Source: an uncultured Clostridia bacterium
Lineage (GTDB): Bacteria; Bacillota; Clostridia; TANB77; CAG-508
Assembly (NCBI GenBank): GCA_947581825.1
Contig: CANPVP010000004.1
Location: forward strand, 124,001 to 188,000
DNA length: 64,000 bases
Direction: 5' to 3'
Every line of letters begins with the position of its first letter. Position 1 is the stretch's first letter. The translations under genes were made by a program, and so were the position numbers. A model generated the notes under the pieces. That model was not told the origin of the DNA, ran no database searches, and was given only the letters and a program-made list of their open reading frames with translations. Positions 16,360 through 25,178 of the stretch are shown here, piece after piece.

Positions 16360-17475
16360 TTATTTATTTGCATTTTTATTTTTCTTTAAGAATGATGGTA
16401 TATCTAAATCTCCGCTACTTCCTGTAGAATCTGATGATGGAATTGAACTTACTGTTTTATCCCATGGTCTTGAGCTTATTTTATCTATTCCTCTACTTGG
16501 AACATTTGGCTCTTTTTCAAAACCTGTTGCTATAACTGTAATTAAAATTTCATCTGCCATAGAATCATCTCTAACTGTACCAAATATAATGTTAGCTTCA
16601 GGATCTACACTTCTTTGTACTAATTCAGCTGCTGTATTTACTTCTTGTAATCCTAAATCTTCACCACCAGTAATATTGATGATAACTCCTCTTGCTCCTT
16701 CAATAGAGGTTTCTAATAATGGACTTTGAATAGCTTGTTTTGCTGCATCTTCTGCTCTATTTTCTCCTGTTGCTCTACCAATACCCATATGAGCCATTCC
16801 TGTATTTAACATTATAGTTTTAACATCTGCAAAGTCTAGGTTAACTTCTCCAGTTATTGTAATTAAATCTGATATTCCTTGTACACCTTGTCTTAAAATA
16901 TCATCAGCCATTTGGAAAGCTTCTAGTACTGTTGTTTTTCTATCTATGATTTGTAATAATTTATCATTAGGAATAACAACTAAAGCATCAACTCTTCCTT
17001 TTAAACTATCTATTCCACGTTCTGCTTGTGATAATCTTTTTTTACCTTCAAAAGTGAATGGCTTTGTAACAACACCTATTGTTAATATTCCAAGTTCTCT
17101 TGCTGTTGAAGCTACAACTGGTGCAGCACCAGTTCCAGTTCCACCACCCATTCCAGCTGTAACAAATACCATATCTGCTCCTCTTAAAGCTTCTGCGATT
17201 TCTGTTTTGCTTTCTTCTGCAGCTTGTGCTCCAATATCAGGATTTGCTCCAGCACCTAATCCTCTTGTTATTTTTTCTCCGATTTGAATTTTTGTACTAG
17301 CCTCTGACTTTTGAAGTACTTGTCTGTCTGTATTTACTGCTATAAATTCCACTCCTTTGATACCTGATTCTATCATTCTATTTATAGCGTTATTTCCAGC
17401 ACCTCCAACACCAATTACTTTTATTGTTGCTGTTCCATCATTTTGTTTATTGTCCAATTCATCATACTCGTACAT
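16360..17475 (-). CDS. ftsZ: Cell division tubulin homologue FtsZ
   Basis: GTPase that forms the division ring. The tubulin signature GGGTGTG is at about 110-117. The N-terminal nucleotide fold begins [17 protein letters not shown], and the T7 synergy-loop region [11 protein letters not shown] supplies the catalytic acid. A short linker precedes the conserved C-terminal tail [10 protein letters not shown], the docking peptide for FtsA and other partners. 371 aa is normal. AGGGAGG precedes the ATG. It follows ftsA by 51 bases and ends at a strong terminator. Confidence 0.98.
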   Translation of the reverse strand: MYEYDELDNKQNDGTATIKVIGVGGAGNNAINRMIESGIKGVEFIAVNTDRQVLQKSEASTKIQIGEKITRGLGAGANPDIGAQAAEESKTEIAEALRGADMVFVTAGMGGGTGTGAAPVVASTARELGILTIGVVTKPFTFEGKKRLSQAERGIDSLKGRVDALVVIPNDKLLQIIDRKTTVLEAFQMADDILRQGVQGISDLITITGEVNLDFADVKTIMLNTGMAHMGIGRATGENRAEDAAKQAIQSPLLETSIEGARGVIINITGGEDLGLQEVNTAAELVQRSVDPEANIIFGTVRDDSMADEILITVIATGFEKEPNVPSRGIDKISSRPWDKTVSSIPSSDSTGSSGDLDIPSFLKKNKNANK

Positions 17476-17526
17476 ACTGTTATTCCTCCCTAACTTATTT
17501 TTTATCTTTCATTTCTTTTCCTTTTA

Positions 17527-18765
17527 TTAAGAATAAAAAAACTCTTTTATTCTTGATAGTATATTTTTAAAAAAGCTTTCTTCTGTTTTCGAATCTATAC
17601 TACTTGCTACTGTTTTAGCAAAAGGTCTTGATGCAACATATCTTAACAGTGCATATGATGTTCTATAACTTGGTTTAATAGTGCTTATTAGTCTTCCTGT
17701 GGCCATTTTTACTGGAATGTTTAAAACTATTTTTCCAGCTACATCACTCTTACTTATATTAGTAATTCCTTGTCCTGTTAATATTACGTTATTTATTCTA
17801 GGCTTAATACCCTCTCTCATAATGTTTTTATTTACTAGAGAAAATATTTCCTCTATTCTAGCTTCTATTATTTCTATTAAATATGAGCTTTTAATAGTTC
17901 TTTGACTTGTGTCTTTTGAGTCTCCAGTATTAGTATTTAAGATTATATCATTATCATTATCAATAAAAGATTTTAAAGCTAGACCATATTGTTTTTTTAA
18001 TCTGTCTGCTTCTTCCTCTGTTATCTCTAAAACTAATGATATATCTCTTGTTATACTGTCTCCTCCTAAAGGAATTGTATCTGTGTATATAAAAGACGAA
18101 CCTTCAAAGACACCTATTTCAGTATTCCCTGCTCCAATATTTAATATCATTACATTATCATTTAATTCATTAGCATCCAAAATTAAGTTTCTTTCTGCTA
18201 AAGTGCTTGGAACGATACCATCTATCTCAATTCCGGCTTTCTTAAATATCATATATAACTGTCTTATATATGTTTTCTCAGCTAATATTATTTGAGCACT
18301 AAGAGTAAAATGTGAACTTAAGCTTCCTACTGGATCGCTAACTATTTTTCCATCATCTAATTCAAATTTATCTGGAACAATATCTATCAATGTTTTTCCA
18401 TCAGGAATATTTATATCCCTAACTTGTCCTATTGCTGCACTGACATCCTTTGCAGATATACCCGCATATTTTTCTTTTAATTCTTTTAATATACTGTTTT
18501 GAACAATTGTTGTATACTTTCCAGGAATTGTTACATATGCAGAGTTTATTTTTAAATTAGCTTCTTCTTCTGCTTCATGAATTGTTTTGACAATCGCTGC
18601 GGCAACTTCTTCTTCATTTACTATTTTGCTCTTTTTCATGCCTGCACATTTTGCTTTTGTAGAGCAAATTATCTCGATTTGGTTGAAATTATTTACTTCA
18701 CCCACAACAGTAGATACTTTAGAAGTTCCTATATCGATGCCAACAATTATATCTCCTATTGCCAA
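17527..18765 (-). CDS. ftsA: Cell division actin homologue FtsA
   Basis: Actin-like protein that tethers FtsZ to the membrane. The phosphate-1 motif VGIDIGTSKV is at the N-terminus. Phosphate-2 NIGAGNTEIGVF and the adenosine motif ILTGQGITNI follow. The C-terminal amphipathic helix SFFKNILSRIKEFFYS should be the membrane-targeting sequence. The likely start is TTG at 18765, 8 bases after GGAGG, giving 412 aa beginning MAIGDIIVG; a TTG at 18780 would place the ribosome site inside the gene. FtsZ follows. Confidence 0.96.
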   Translation of the reverse strand: MAIGDIIVGIDIGTSKVSTVVGEVNNFNQIEIICSTKAKCAGMKKSKIVNEEEVAAAIVKTIHEAEEEANLKINSAYVTIPGKYTTIVQNSILKELKEKYAGISAKDVSAAIGQVRDINIPDGKTLIDIVPDKFELDDGKIVSDPVGSLSSHFTLSAQIILAEKTYIRQLYMIFKKAGIEIDGIVPSTLAERNLILDANELNDNVMILNIGAGNTEIGVFEGSSFIYTDTIPLGGDSITRDISLVLEITEEEADRLKKQYGLALKSFIDNDNDIILNTNTGDSKDTSQRTIKSSYLIEIIEARIEEIFSLVNKNIMREGIKPRINNVILTGQGITNISKSDVAGKIVLNIPVKMATGRLISTIKPSYRTSYALLRYVASRPFAKTVASSIDSKTEESFFKNILSRIKEFFYS

Positions 18766-18957
18766 ATTTAACTCCTCCAATTTTTTGTATTCCTGTTCCT
18801 AAGAATATTATATTTCGATAAAAAAGTCAATACTATTTTGTTATATTTTCGTAATAATGTCGTCACTGTTTTGTCACAAATTTTAAAGTTCTTTTCTCCC
18901 TAGGATTATAGGATTTTTCTATTTTTTAATATTACTTTTTGAATCATTATAATACAA

Positions 18958-18985
18958 AAATGACCTACCTTTTGGTAAGCCATTT
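18958..18985 (-). terminator. sbp terminator
   Basis: AAATGGCTTACC-AAAA-GGTAGGTCATTT on the minus strand: 12 pairs including two G-U, followed by TTTGT. The rest of 18781-19003 holds no visible gene; it should contain the ftsA promoter. Confidence 0.75.
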
Positions 18986-19003
18986 CTTGTAGTTTTTGGG
19001 TAG

Positions 19004-19372
19004 CTATTTTGAATTTTTTGCCACTTCTTTTTTCTTTGTAAATTTATTTAAATAATGCATACGGATTATTGATAAATTTGTAAACATTCTTCCAACAAAA
19101 ACTACTATAGCTGCTAGGTATATATCAACATTTAATTTTTCTCCAAGATATGTTAGCAATATTGATAATATTGCATTTCCAAAAAATCCTGAAACGAATA
19201 CTTTTAAATCAAACTTACCTTCTAGAGTTGATCTTATTCCTCCAAATACTGTATCTAATGCTGCAACTATTGATATTGCTAGATATCCAGAATATGTATA
19301 TGGAATTATTGGAGCTTTTGACCCTAATATTGCGCCTATTATACATCCTAAAATTATTGAAAATAAAACCAT
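19004..19372 (-). CDS. sbp: Small basic membrane protein (Sbp, DUF1290 family)
   Basis: 122 aa with about three membrane segments (roughly 3-17, 26-45 and 80-95 with intervening hydrophobic stretches) and a basic tail LNKFTKKKEVAKNSK. The stretch ALDTVFGGIRSTLEGKFD is the conserved core of the Sbp family encoded next to ftsA/ftsZ and DUF881 genes in Firmicutes. Its exact role is unknown; the location suggests the divisome or cell envelope. It lies 16 bases after the second DUF881 gene. Confidence 0.88.
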   Translation of the reverse strand: MVLFSIILGCIIGAILGSKAPIIPYTYSGYLAISIVAALDTVFGGIRSTLEGKFDLKVFVSGFFGNAILSILLTYLGEKLNVDIYLAAIVVFVGRMFTNLSIIRMHYLNKFTKKKEVAKNSK

Positions 19373-19388
19373 TTTTATATCCTCCTAA

Positions 19389-20090
19389 CTATTTTATATA
19401 TTTCAATTCCATTTTTCCATTGTATTTAGGAATTTCTAAATCCTTTACTTTTTCTATTTTGATTTTATATCCTATTTTACTATACTTATCTGCAAAACCT
19501 GAATTTTTTACATTTAATGCACTATCTAGATATGTTTGATCTCCTATAACTTTAATTTCAAAAGGTGAATTTATATTTTTTCCACTATTCATTATTATAT
19601 CTCCGCTGGTAATTTCTACAATATCAGTTACATTTACAACTCTTTCACCATTTATTGAAATTGCGTCTGCCCCAGCTAATTTTAATTCATTTATTAGTTC
19701 TATTAATAATGTAGCTGTTATTTCATGTTCTTCATTATCTTCTAAAGTAATTATAATTCCATCTCCAGTTACTTTAGTAACACCTAATAACATTCTAGAT
19801 TGTTTTAATTCTTTCTCTAATAGTTCTGAAGCTTCTTCATTTGTTTCTGCTGATTTTTTATATTCATCTATTTTTTCCTCTTTTTCTTTTATTTGCTTTT
19901 CCAATTCTTCACATTTTGTTTTCCAATCAGCTAACTTTTCAGTTAACTCAGCTTCTCTCAAATCTTCAATTTCTGCAATATCTGTTTTTTCTATAACTCT
20001 AAATTGTATAAACATTATATACACTAATACAAAACATACTAGTCCTATTGTAATTGTCATTGTTATTTTCCCTTTTTGCACAACTACCAT
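19389..20090 (-). CDS. DUF881-family (YlxX/YlxW-like) envelope protein, copy 2
   Basis: A single N-terminal membrane segment (TMTITIGLVCFVLVYIMFI) is followed by a coiled coil (about residues 40-90, EELEKQIKEKEEKIDEYKK). The DUF881 domain has GDGIIITLEDN, LINELKLAGADAISINGERV and a SPFEIKVIGD block. The orientation predicts a large extracytoplasmic domain. Two tandem DUF881 genes beside ftsA/ftsQ are usual in Clostridia and Bacilli; function is not established. The start is uncertain: the ATGs at 20093 and 20090 both crowd AAAGGA, and no ribosome site precedes 20108. Confidence 0.87.
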   Translation of the reverse strand: MVVVQKGKITMTITIGLVCFVLVYIMFIQFRVIEKTDIAEIEDLREAELTEKLADWKTKCEELEKQIKEKEEKIDEYKKSAETNEEASELLEKELKQSRMLLGVTKVTGDGIIITLEDNEEHEITATLLIELINELKLAGADAISINGERVVNVTDIVEITSGDIIMNSGKNINSPFEIKVIGDQTYLDSALNVKNSGFADKYSKIGYKIKIEKVKDLEIPKYNGKMELKYIK

Positions 20091-20165
20091 CATTCCTTTC
20101 TTAGGCATCTGGTTGGATAAGACGTATAATTTCTTTCCAAAATTGTAATATTTTTTAGCTAAAAT

Positions 20166-20894
20166 CTATTTTGAACTTTTTATTGTCTTTGCATCTAAAA
20201 TTCCACTATACTTTGGTATTGTAATGCTATCTTTACTCTCAACATTAGTTTCAATACCATCATTATTTAGAATATCTATATACCCACCTGGTCTCATAAG
20301 AGCTCCAGTCATTAATTCTGGAAAACCTATCGCTTTTATTTCAAATGGAGCTCCAACTTTTTCTCCATTTATTAATACAACATTTCCATCACATGTTATT
20401 GTTGTTGAATTAACAATTCGCTGATTATTAATTGAAATTGCCTCTGCTCCAGCATTTTTCAATTCATTTACAACTATTCTTAAGTCCTCATCATGAATCA
20501 AATATCTGCTTATGCTATCATACCCTCCAAGCATATCTGTGCTAATACTTTGATTATCATTCAAACTTACTATTATTCCACTTCCTGATACCTCAGTTAA
20601 CCCTAATAATATGTTATTCTTCTTCAACTCTTCTTCCATTGCCTTAGCTGATGAATCGTCTTTTGTTATTTCCTCTCTTGCCTTTTCTAATTCTTTATCA
20701 GTTTTTTCTAAACTTGCATACAAAGCATCATATTTATCTTTCCATTCTAAAACTTGATCTTTTAATTTGTTCTCTGTTCTTTCAACTCCTACAATTTCAC
20801 TCGCTGCATTTATAGTATTTATTTGCCAAACTATTGCAAATGATAGTAACACACACATTAGCCCTAAAGTTATAGCACTTTGTATTTTCTTCAT
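20166..20894 (-). CDS. DUF881-family (YlxW-like) envelope protein, copy 1
   Basis: Same architecture as its downstream neighbour: membrane segment (AITLGLMCVLLSFAIVWQI), coiled coil (~38-92) and DUF881 domain with GSGIIVSLNDN, VVNELKNAGAEAISINNQRI and APFEIKAIGFPE. An ATG at 20894 has AAAGGAG five bases upstream, giving 242 aa; a GTG at 20900 touches the site. It has about 25 extra residues in the middle of the domain (LGGYDSISRYLIHDE) that copy 2 lacks, so the pair has diverged in structure. Confidence 0.87.
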   Translation of the reverse strand: MKKIQSAITLGLMCVLLSFAIVWQINTINAASEIVGVERTENKLKDQVLEWKDKYDALYASLEKTDKELEKAREEITKDDSSAKAMEEELKKNNILLGLTEVSGSGIIVSLNDNQSISTDMLGGYDSISRYLIHDEDLRIVVNELKNAGAEAISINNQRIVNSTTITCDGNVVLINGEKVGAPFEIKAIGFPELMTGALMRPGGYIDILNNDGIETNVESKDSITIPKYSGILDAKTIKSSK

Positions 20895-20926
20895 AAGCAC
20901 TCCTTTCTTCTATACTTATAGCTTCT

Positions 20927-21907
20927 CTATTTTTTCTCTTTATCATTATCTTTCTTATCTTCTTTTTTTTCTACTTTCTTTTCTGGAGAAAAATATACAG
21001 GTTGTGTATTTAAATCTCTATCAGCGTGAATATCTCCTTTTTTTCCTTTTGTATTCTCTATTGTAGCCTTAATCCAATCAAATTTATTAATTAGATTATC
21101 TGCCTCACCAATATATACATTCTTTTTTTCACTCTCTAATACAAGTTTGTAATTTGATTTATTAGAAATATCTATTTCTGTTATAAGATTTGCAACATTT
21201 GTTGTTTCAGCAACTTGATATATTTCCAAAACATCATTTAGTTTTTCCAAGTCCTCTTCGCATAATCTATTATTAACTTTTATATCTTCCATATCAGTTT
21301 TTATTCCTGTTAATAACGGCGCTTCTATTTTGTCCTCAGATATTTCTAGCATATAACCTTGATTATCTATATACATATACGAACTACCTAACTGCAACAT
21401 ATATGTTGCAACACGCTCATCTGCTTCAATTATTAATTTGTTTGGCAATGCTCTTTTTATAGTTACATTTTTTACATAAGCATTTTCTTTTATTTTTTCT
21501 ATAATTTGCTTTTTACTTATTCTATATATGTTTTCACCATATTTAACACCTGATAGACTTATATAAGTATCACTACTTAATTTTATATTGTTATTTACCT
21601 GAATTTCTTCTATATTAAACATTGGAGAAATCATTAAAAATGATATTATTCCAATTATTAAGCCCACAAAAACTATAAGTTTCAAAAAAGTTTTTAATAC
21701 TGACTTCTTTTTTTTCTTCGTATTTTTCTGTTGAGACTCATTATTATTATTTTGATTTTGTCTTTTGACAGCATTTGTATTTCTTTCAGTTCTTCTCTCT
21801 ACATCTTTTGTGATTCTCTCATCAGTATTATAGTTTTCTCTATTAACTTTATTTGTACTTTTCTTTTTTTGAGGTTGTCTTTTACTTGTTTTGTTTGGCA
21901 AAATCAT
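20927..21907 (-). CDS. ftsQ: Cell division protein FtsQ/DivIB
   Basis: Bitopic divisome protein that recruits and regulates the FtsBLWI synthase. The long cytoplasmic tail (~75 residues) is basic and rich in Asn, Gln and Lys. A membrane segment follows (LKLIVFVGLIIGIISFLMI), then a POTRA domain (FNIEEIQVNNNIKLSSDTYI) and a beta domain (KNVTIKRALPNKLIIEADER, VATYMLQLGSSYMYID). The Lys/Asp/Glu C-terminal tail (KKVEKKEDKKDNDKEKK) is unusually charged. The start is probably ATG at 21907 or the TTG two codons on, behind GGGGTG. Confidence 0.9.
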   Translation of the reverse strand: MILPNKTSKRQPQKKKSTNKVNRENYNTDERITKDVERRTERNTNAVKRQNQNNNNESQQKNTKKKKKSVLKTFLKLIVFVGLIIGIISFLMISPMFNIEEIQVNNNIKLSSDTYISLSGVKYGENIYRISKKQIIEKIKENAYVKNVTIKRALPNKLIIEADERVATYMLQLGSSYMYIDNQGYMLEISEDKIEAPLLTGIKTDMEDIKVNNRLCEEDLEKLNDVLEIYQVAETTNVANLITEIDISNKSNYKLVLESEKKNVYIGEADNLINKFDWIKATIENTKGKKGDIHADRDLNTQPVYFSPEKKVEKKEDKKDNDKEKK

Positions 21908-21985
21908 CACCCCATAAACTGAATTTTTACATAGCCAATTATACACCATTAAGTTTTAATTGTACAACTTTTTTTCAAAAAAACA

Positions 21986-22029
21986 GAACTAAAATTTTCT
22001 TGCAACAACTTGCAAAAAAATCTCAGTTC
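21986..22029 (-). terminator. murA terminator
   Basis: GAACTGAGATTTTTTTGCAA pairs with TTGCAAGAAAATTTTAGTTC around GTTG, followed by a T-run on the minus strand. Confidence 0.75.
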
Positions 22030-22040
22030 CGTTCCCCACT

Positions 22041-22125
22041 CATAATTCACTATTAATCATTTCTCTTTCGCAATTTTCCATTCATCATTCACCATTAATC
22101 ATTAATTATTCACTATTCATTATAT
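22041..22125. repeat. AT-rich palindromic repeat after murA
   Basis: A run of related units (ATTCACTATTAATCATT, CATTCATCATTCACC, TTATTCACTATTCATT) like those at 10185, 30828 and 57336. It overlaps the last codons of murA. Confidence 0.5.
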
Positions 22126-23366
22126 AAATGTATCCTTCCTCCCAAGCTTCTAATTTTATTATCCAAATTATCATATCCCCTTAAAATATATTCTATATTA
22201 TCAACCTTAGTTTTGCCATTTGCATACATTCCCGCAATTACCAATGAAATTCCTCCTCTTAAATCTTTTGCTCGAACATTAGCTGAATTTAATTTTCTTA
22301 CACCTTTAATAATTGCTGTTCTTCCCTCTATAGTATATTTTGCTCCCATTCTTGAAAGCTCATCTAAATATTTAAATCTGTTCTCAAAAATATTTTCTAT
22401 AACTATTGATGTACCTTTTGCCACTGTCATTATTGTTCCAAATATTGATTGCATATCGGTTGGGAAACCCGGATATGGCATAGTTTTAATATCAACCGCT
22501 CTCAACCTCTTTGGAGCTTTCAATTCAATACCATTATGTATTATATTTAATTTACACCCTGCATCCTCTAACTTCTGTATTACTGGCTCTATATGTTCTG
22601 AAATAACATTATTTAATTTTACTTCTCCACCATTCATAGCCGTCATGCACAAAAAAGTACCTGCTTCAATTCTATCTGGAATAATATTGTAACTAACATC
22701 TTTTAATTTTTTCACTCCATTTATAACAATCACATTGCTTCCAGCACCGGCTATTTTTGCTCCCATTCTATTTAAAAAATTCTGCAAATCAACAATTTCT
22801 GGCTCCATAGCTGCATTGATAATAGTAGTTTCTCCTTCTGCTAATACAGATGATAAAATAATATTTTCAGTAGCACCAACACTTGGAAAATCCAATCTTA
22901 TTTTACTTCCATTAATATTATCAGCTGAACATTCAATTCTTCCAGAATCTTCGCTTATATTTATTCCTAATTCTTTAAAAGCTTTCAAATGTAAATCAAT
23001 AGGCCTAGAACCAATATCACATCCACCTGGGCATGAAAAACATGCTTTTCTATTTTTTCCTATCAAAGCCCCTGCAATAATTACCGAAGATCTCATCTCT
23101 CTCATCAAATCTTCTGGTATATCGCAACTATTAAGCCTACTAGAATCTATTATGTACTTGTTTTTATCTTTTTTTACCTTACACCCTAACTCTTCCAAAA
23201 TGCGAAACATCATTTTTGTATCATGTATATTTGGAACATTATACAGTTTAGAAATACCGCCATTCAAAATAGTTCCCGCAATTATAGGAAGAGCTGAATT
23301 TTTAGCACCAGAAATATCTACTTCACCTTCTAGCTTTCTTCCCCCTTCTATTATATAACTTGCCAT
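22113..23366 (-). CDS. murA: UDP-N-acetylglucosamine 1-carboxyvinyltransferase MurA
   Basis: First committed step of peptidoglycan synthesis: adds enolpyruvate from PEP to UDP-GlcNAc. The catalytic loop has C116 in CPGGCDIGSRPIDLH (the fosfomycin-target Cys). The N-terminal SGAKNSALPI and the late GFPTDMQSIF segments are typical of the two-lobed EPT fold. 417 aa is full length. The ATG is preceded by AGGAGG, which is paired in a leader hairpin (23374-23420). In Clostridia this gene commonly begins the ftsQ-ftsA-ftsZ group, as here. Confidence 0.97.
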   Translation of the reverse strand: MASYIIEGGRKLEGEVDISGAKNSALPIIAGTILNGGISKLYNVPNIHDTKMMFRILEELGCKVKKDKNKYIIDSSRLNSCDIPEDLMREMRSSVIIAGALIGKNRKACFSCPGGCDIGSRPIDLHLKAFKELGINISEDSGRIECSADNINGSKIRLDFPSVGATENIILSSVLAEGETTIINAAMEPEIVDLQNFLNRMGAKIAGAGSNVIVINGVKKLKDVSYNIIPDRIEAGTFLCMTAMNGGEVKLNNVISEHIEPVIQKLEDAGCKLNIIHNGIELKAPKRLRAVDIKTMPYPGFPTDMQSIFGTIMTVAKGTSIVIENIFENRFKYLDELSRMGAKYTIEGRTAIIKGVRKLNSANVRAKDLRGGISLVIAGMYANGKTKVDNIEYILRGYDNLDNKIRSLGGRIHLYNE

Positions 23367-23373
23367 AAAAAAA

Positions 23374-23420
23374 CCTCCTACTTTATTTGCTATATATTAT
23401 GCAAACTAAGTAGGCGGTGT
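23374..23420 (-). promoter_or_regulatory. murA leader hairpin (direct repeat with 24433-24480)
   Basis: On the minus strand CCTACTT pairs with AAGTAGG, and the 3' arm runs into the murA AGGAGG followed by seven Ts and ATG. The hairpin could act as terminator or mask the ribosome site. The sequence is repeated on the other side of dinD. Confidence 0.6.
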
Positions 23421-23423
23421 GTT

Positions 23424-24278
23424 TTATTTTAACCTTTTTTTATTGTTTGATTTTAATTCTTCATTTTTCTCTTTTTCTTTTTCTATTTGTTTTGCACTCT
23501 TGCTTGGTGTTGGTAAATCTTCTGGCATAGTACCACCAATTCTTTTTATAGTTTGTCTAACAGCTTGTCCTACATTATGATGAGTTTTACAAGCATCATC
23601 TTCATTATCTATATTTTTGTTTTTTAGAACTTCATCTGTTTGAGTAATTCTAAATAAATTAGCTGCAAGTTCTGTACTACTCATATAGTCTAATATATCT
23701 TCTTTTTCTGATATACCTTTTCTATTTGCAATATCTTTAGCTGTTTCTCCATTATACAGTCCTCTATAGCCATAATTATTAAATTTCCCATAATTCTTTA
23801 CACCTGCTAATTTGGCTGTATCAAATAAATATTTATTTTTATCTTTTACATTTTTTCTTGTATATAATCTCTTTTCATCCTCATTTAATTGTTCATATTC
23901 TTGTCTTGTTAACTCTTGTTTTCTAGTTTGTACTGCAAAATAAGTTTGAGCTAATGCTATTGCTTTTTTTCTACTGTCTCCATTTTGTGCAATTAAGTAA
24001 CATGCATATCTTGTTAATTTTAAATCGTCTACTTCCATTTCCGCATTATTCCCGACTTTTAACACCCTCCCGACGTCGGCAAAGTGTTCGTCTTGTGCAA
24101 TATTACTACCATTACAAGCTTCTTTTGCTTTAGTTATTACATTTTTAAAATTACCCCATTTACTATATTCTAACATCAACATTAGCTCTCTAGCATACCA
24201 AAATTCTATTCCATTTTCATCAATATGTTTAATACTTTCAAAATCCTTTTCTGTTTTATTTACCAAATCATTTGCCAT
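23424..24278 (-). CDS. dinD: DNA damage-inducible protein D (DinD), Bro-N family
   Basis: Close in layout to E. coli DinD, which is SOS-induced and inhibits RecA-driven strand exchange. The N-terminal Bro-N-type domain (FWYARELMLMLEYSKWGNF, ITKAKEAC) is followed by LTRYACYLIAQNGDSRKK, QTYFAVQTRKQELTR, the FNNYGYRGLYNGETAKDI block and STELAANLFRITQTDE. A GGTMPEDLPTP motif and a Lys/Glu-rich tail finish the protein. 284 aa from the ATG at 24278 (AAAGGAG 9 bases upstream) matches the family. A near-consensus LexA box lies 60 bases before the start. The gene is bracketed by two copies of the same hairpin, suggesting insertion. Confidence 0.92.
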   Translation of the reverse strand: MANDLVNKTEKDFESIKHIDENGIEFWYARELMLMLEYSKWGNFKNVITKAKEACNGSNIAQDEHFADVGRVLKVGNNAEMEVDDLKLTRYACYLIAQNGDSRKKAIALAQTYFAVQTRKQELTRQEYEQLNEDEKRLYTRKNVKDKNKYLFDTAKLAGVKNYGKFNNYGYRGLYNGETAKDIANRKGISEKEDILDYMSSTELAANLFRITQTDEVLKNKNIDNEDDACKTHHNVGQAVRQTIKRIGGTMPEDLPTPSKSAKQIEKEKEKNEELKSNNKKRLK

Positions 24279-24337
24279 AAATATCATCTCCTTTCTTCTA
24301 TTCATATCACATTTGCAATTCTTATTCAATAGTTTTA

Positions 24338-24351
24338 CGAATTTTTGTTCT
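24338..24351. promoter_or_regulatory. LexA (DinR)-box-like site upstream of dinD
   Basis: CGAATTTTTGTTCT matches the Gram-positive SOS box CGAACNNNNGTTCG except at positions 5 and 14. It sits just before a TTGAAT-17-TATGAA promoter-like pair. Confidence 0.45.
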
Positions 24352-24432
24352 TGTTTTCTGTTTATGTTTTTATTTTACTTTATCATAAATAATACTGATG
24401 AATAGCTGTTTAATATAATTTGATATAAAAAG

Positions 24433-24480
24433 TCACCTACTTTTTTGTCATATTATACAAACTAAGTAGGTGGTGTGTTA
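24433..24480 (-). terminator. Second copy of the murA-leader hairpin, terminator-like
   Basis: CACCTACTT...AAGTAGGTG followed by ACTTTTTAT on the minus strand. Over ~45 bases it is nearly identical to 23374-23420, including AGTTTG and CACACC. It can end transcription from the flavoprotein gene. Apart from the LexA-like site and this hairpin, 24279-24579 shows nothing else. Confidence 0.6.
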
Positions 24481-24579
24481 ATTTGAGTGTTCTTTTTCCA
24501 ATATTCTGCCATACAAGTATTTTTCGAAATCATTTTTCAATATCGGTCACATCGTAGCTTAAATAAGAACTCAATTATG

Positions 24580-25155
24580 CTAATTCTTATTTATAAGGTT
24601 AAGAATTCTTTTTCCAAGCTCATATGCTTCATCGATTTTTTCCTGATTATTCTGCTTCAAATCATCCAATGAGCTCACTTTTGTTACAGTTAAATTAGCT
24701 ACAGGTTCAACTTCCATATGTCCAAAATAATGTTCAATTGATTCGACAATAACCTTGTTCTCTCTTTCCGTTCCACCTTCGCGTACCGAAACAGAAATTC
24801 CAACTCTTCTTTTTTCCATAGAAATTCTTCTAGGATTAGTGTTTGCGTATGGAGTATTTCTGTCAAAGAAAACCTTGAGTTGTCCTGAAACATATCCCCA
24901 ATAATCAGGAGTACCAATAATGATGATATCTGCTTCTTTAAAGTCCTCAATAATCTTATCCATGCTGTCATGCTGAATACACTTGCCGTCTTTGTAGCAC
25001 ATCTTACACCCTGTACAGTAATTGATTTTTTCCTCGCCCAGACAGTAACATCTCGTTTCAACGCCTACTTTTTCCATGCCTTTAAGCATAGTACGTATTA
25101 AATAAGCTGTACTTCCGTTTGGATTTGGACTTCCTACAATTGCTAGAGCTTTCAT
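24580..25155 (-). CDS. Iron-sulfur flavoprotein / NADPH-dependent FMN reductase-like
   Basis: Flavodoxin-like fold with the FMN phosphate loop GSPNPNGSTAYLIRTML and the IIIGTPDYWGYVSGQLKVFFDR aromatic loop. A compact cysteine motif CTGCKMCYKDGKC (CX2CX2CX5C) marks it as an Isf-type protein carrying a 4Fe-4S cluster and FMN, probably shuttling electrons from ferredoxin to reactive oxygen species or other acceptors. An ATG at 25155 with AAAGGAG gives 191 aa; a longer version to 25236 would overlap mutL. The gene is somewhat GC-richer than mutL. It follows mutL by 23 bases, but I see no functional link. Confidence 0.88.
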   Translation of the reverse strand: MKALAIVGSPNPNGSTAYLIRTMLKGMEKVGVETRCYCLGEEKINYCTGCKMCYKDGKCIQHDSMDKIIEDFKEADIIIIGTPDYWGYVSGQLKVFFDRNTPYANTNPRRISMEKRRVGISVSVREGGTERENKVIVESIEHYFGHMEVEPVANLTVTKVSSLDDLKQNNQEKIDEAYELGKRILNLINKN

Positions 25156-25178
25156 ACAAAAACTCCTTTCTTTTTTGT

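Noticed and set aside
24699-25061. 120-codon open frame inside the iron-sulfur flavoprotein gene
   Set aside because: Same strand but shifted frame; the flavodoxin and CX2CX2CX5C motifs are in the other frame. It exists only because the gene is slightly GC-richer.
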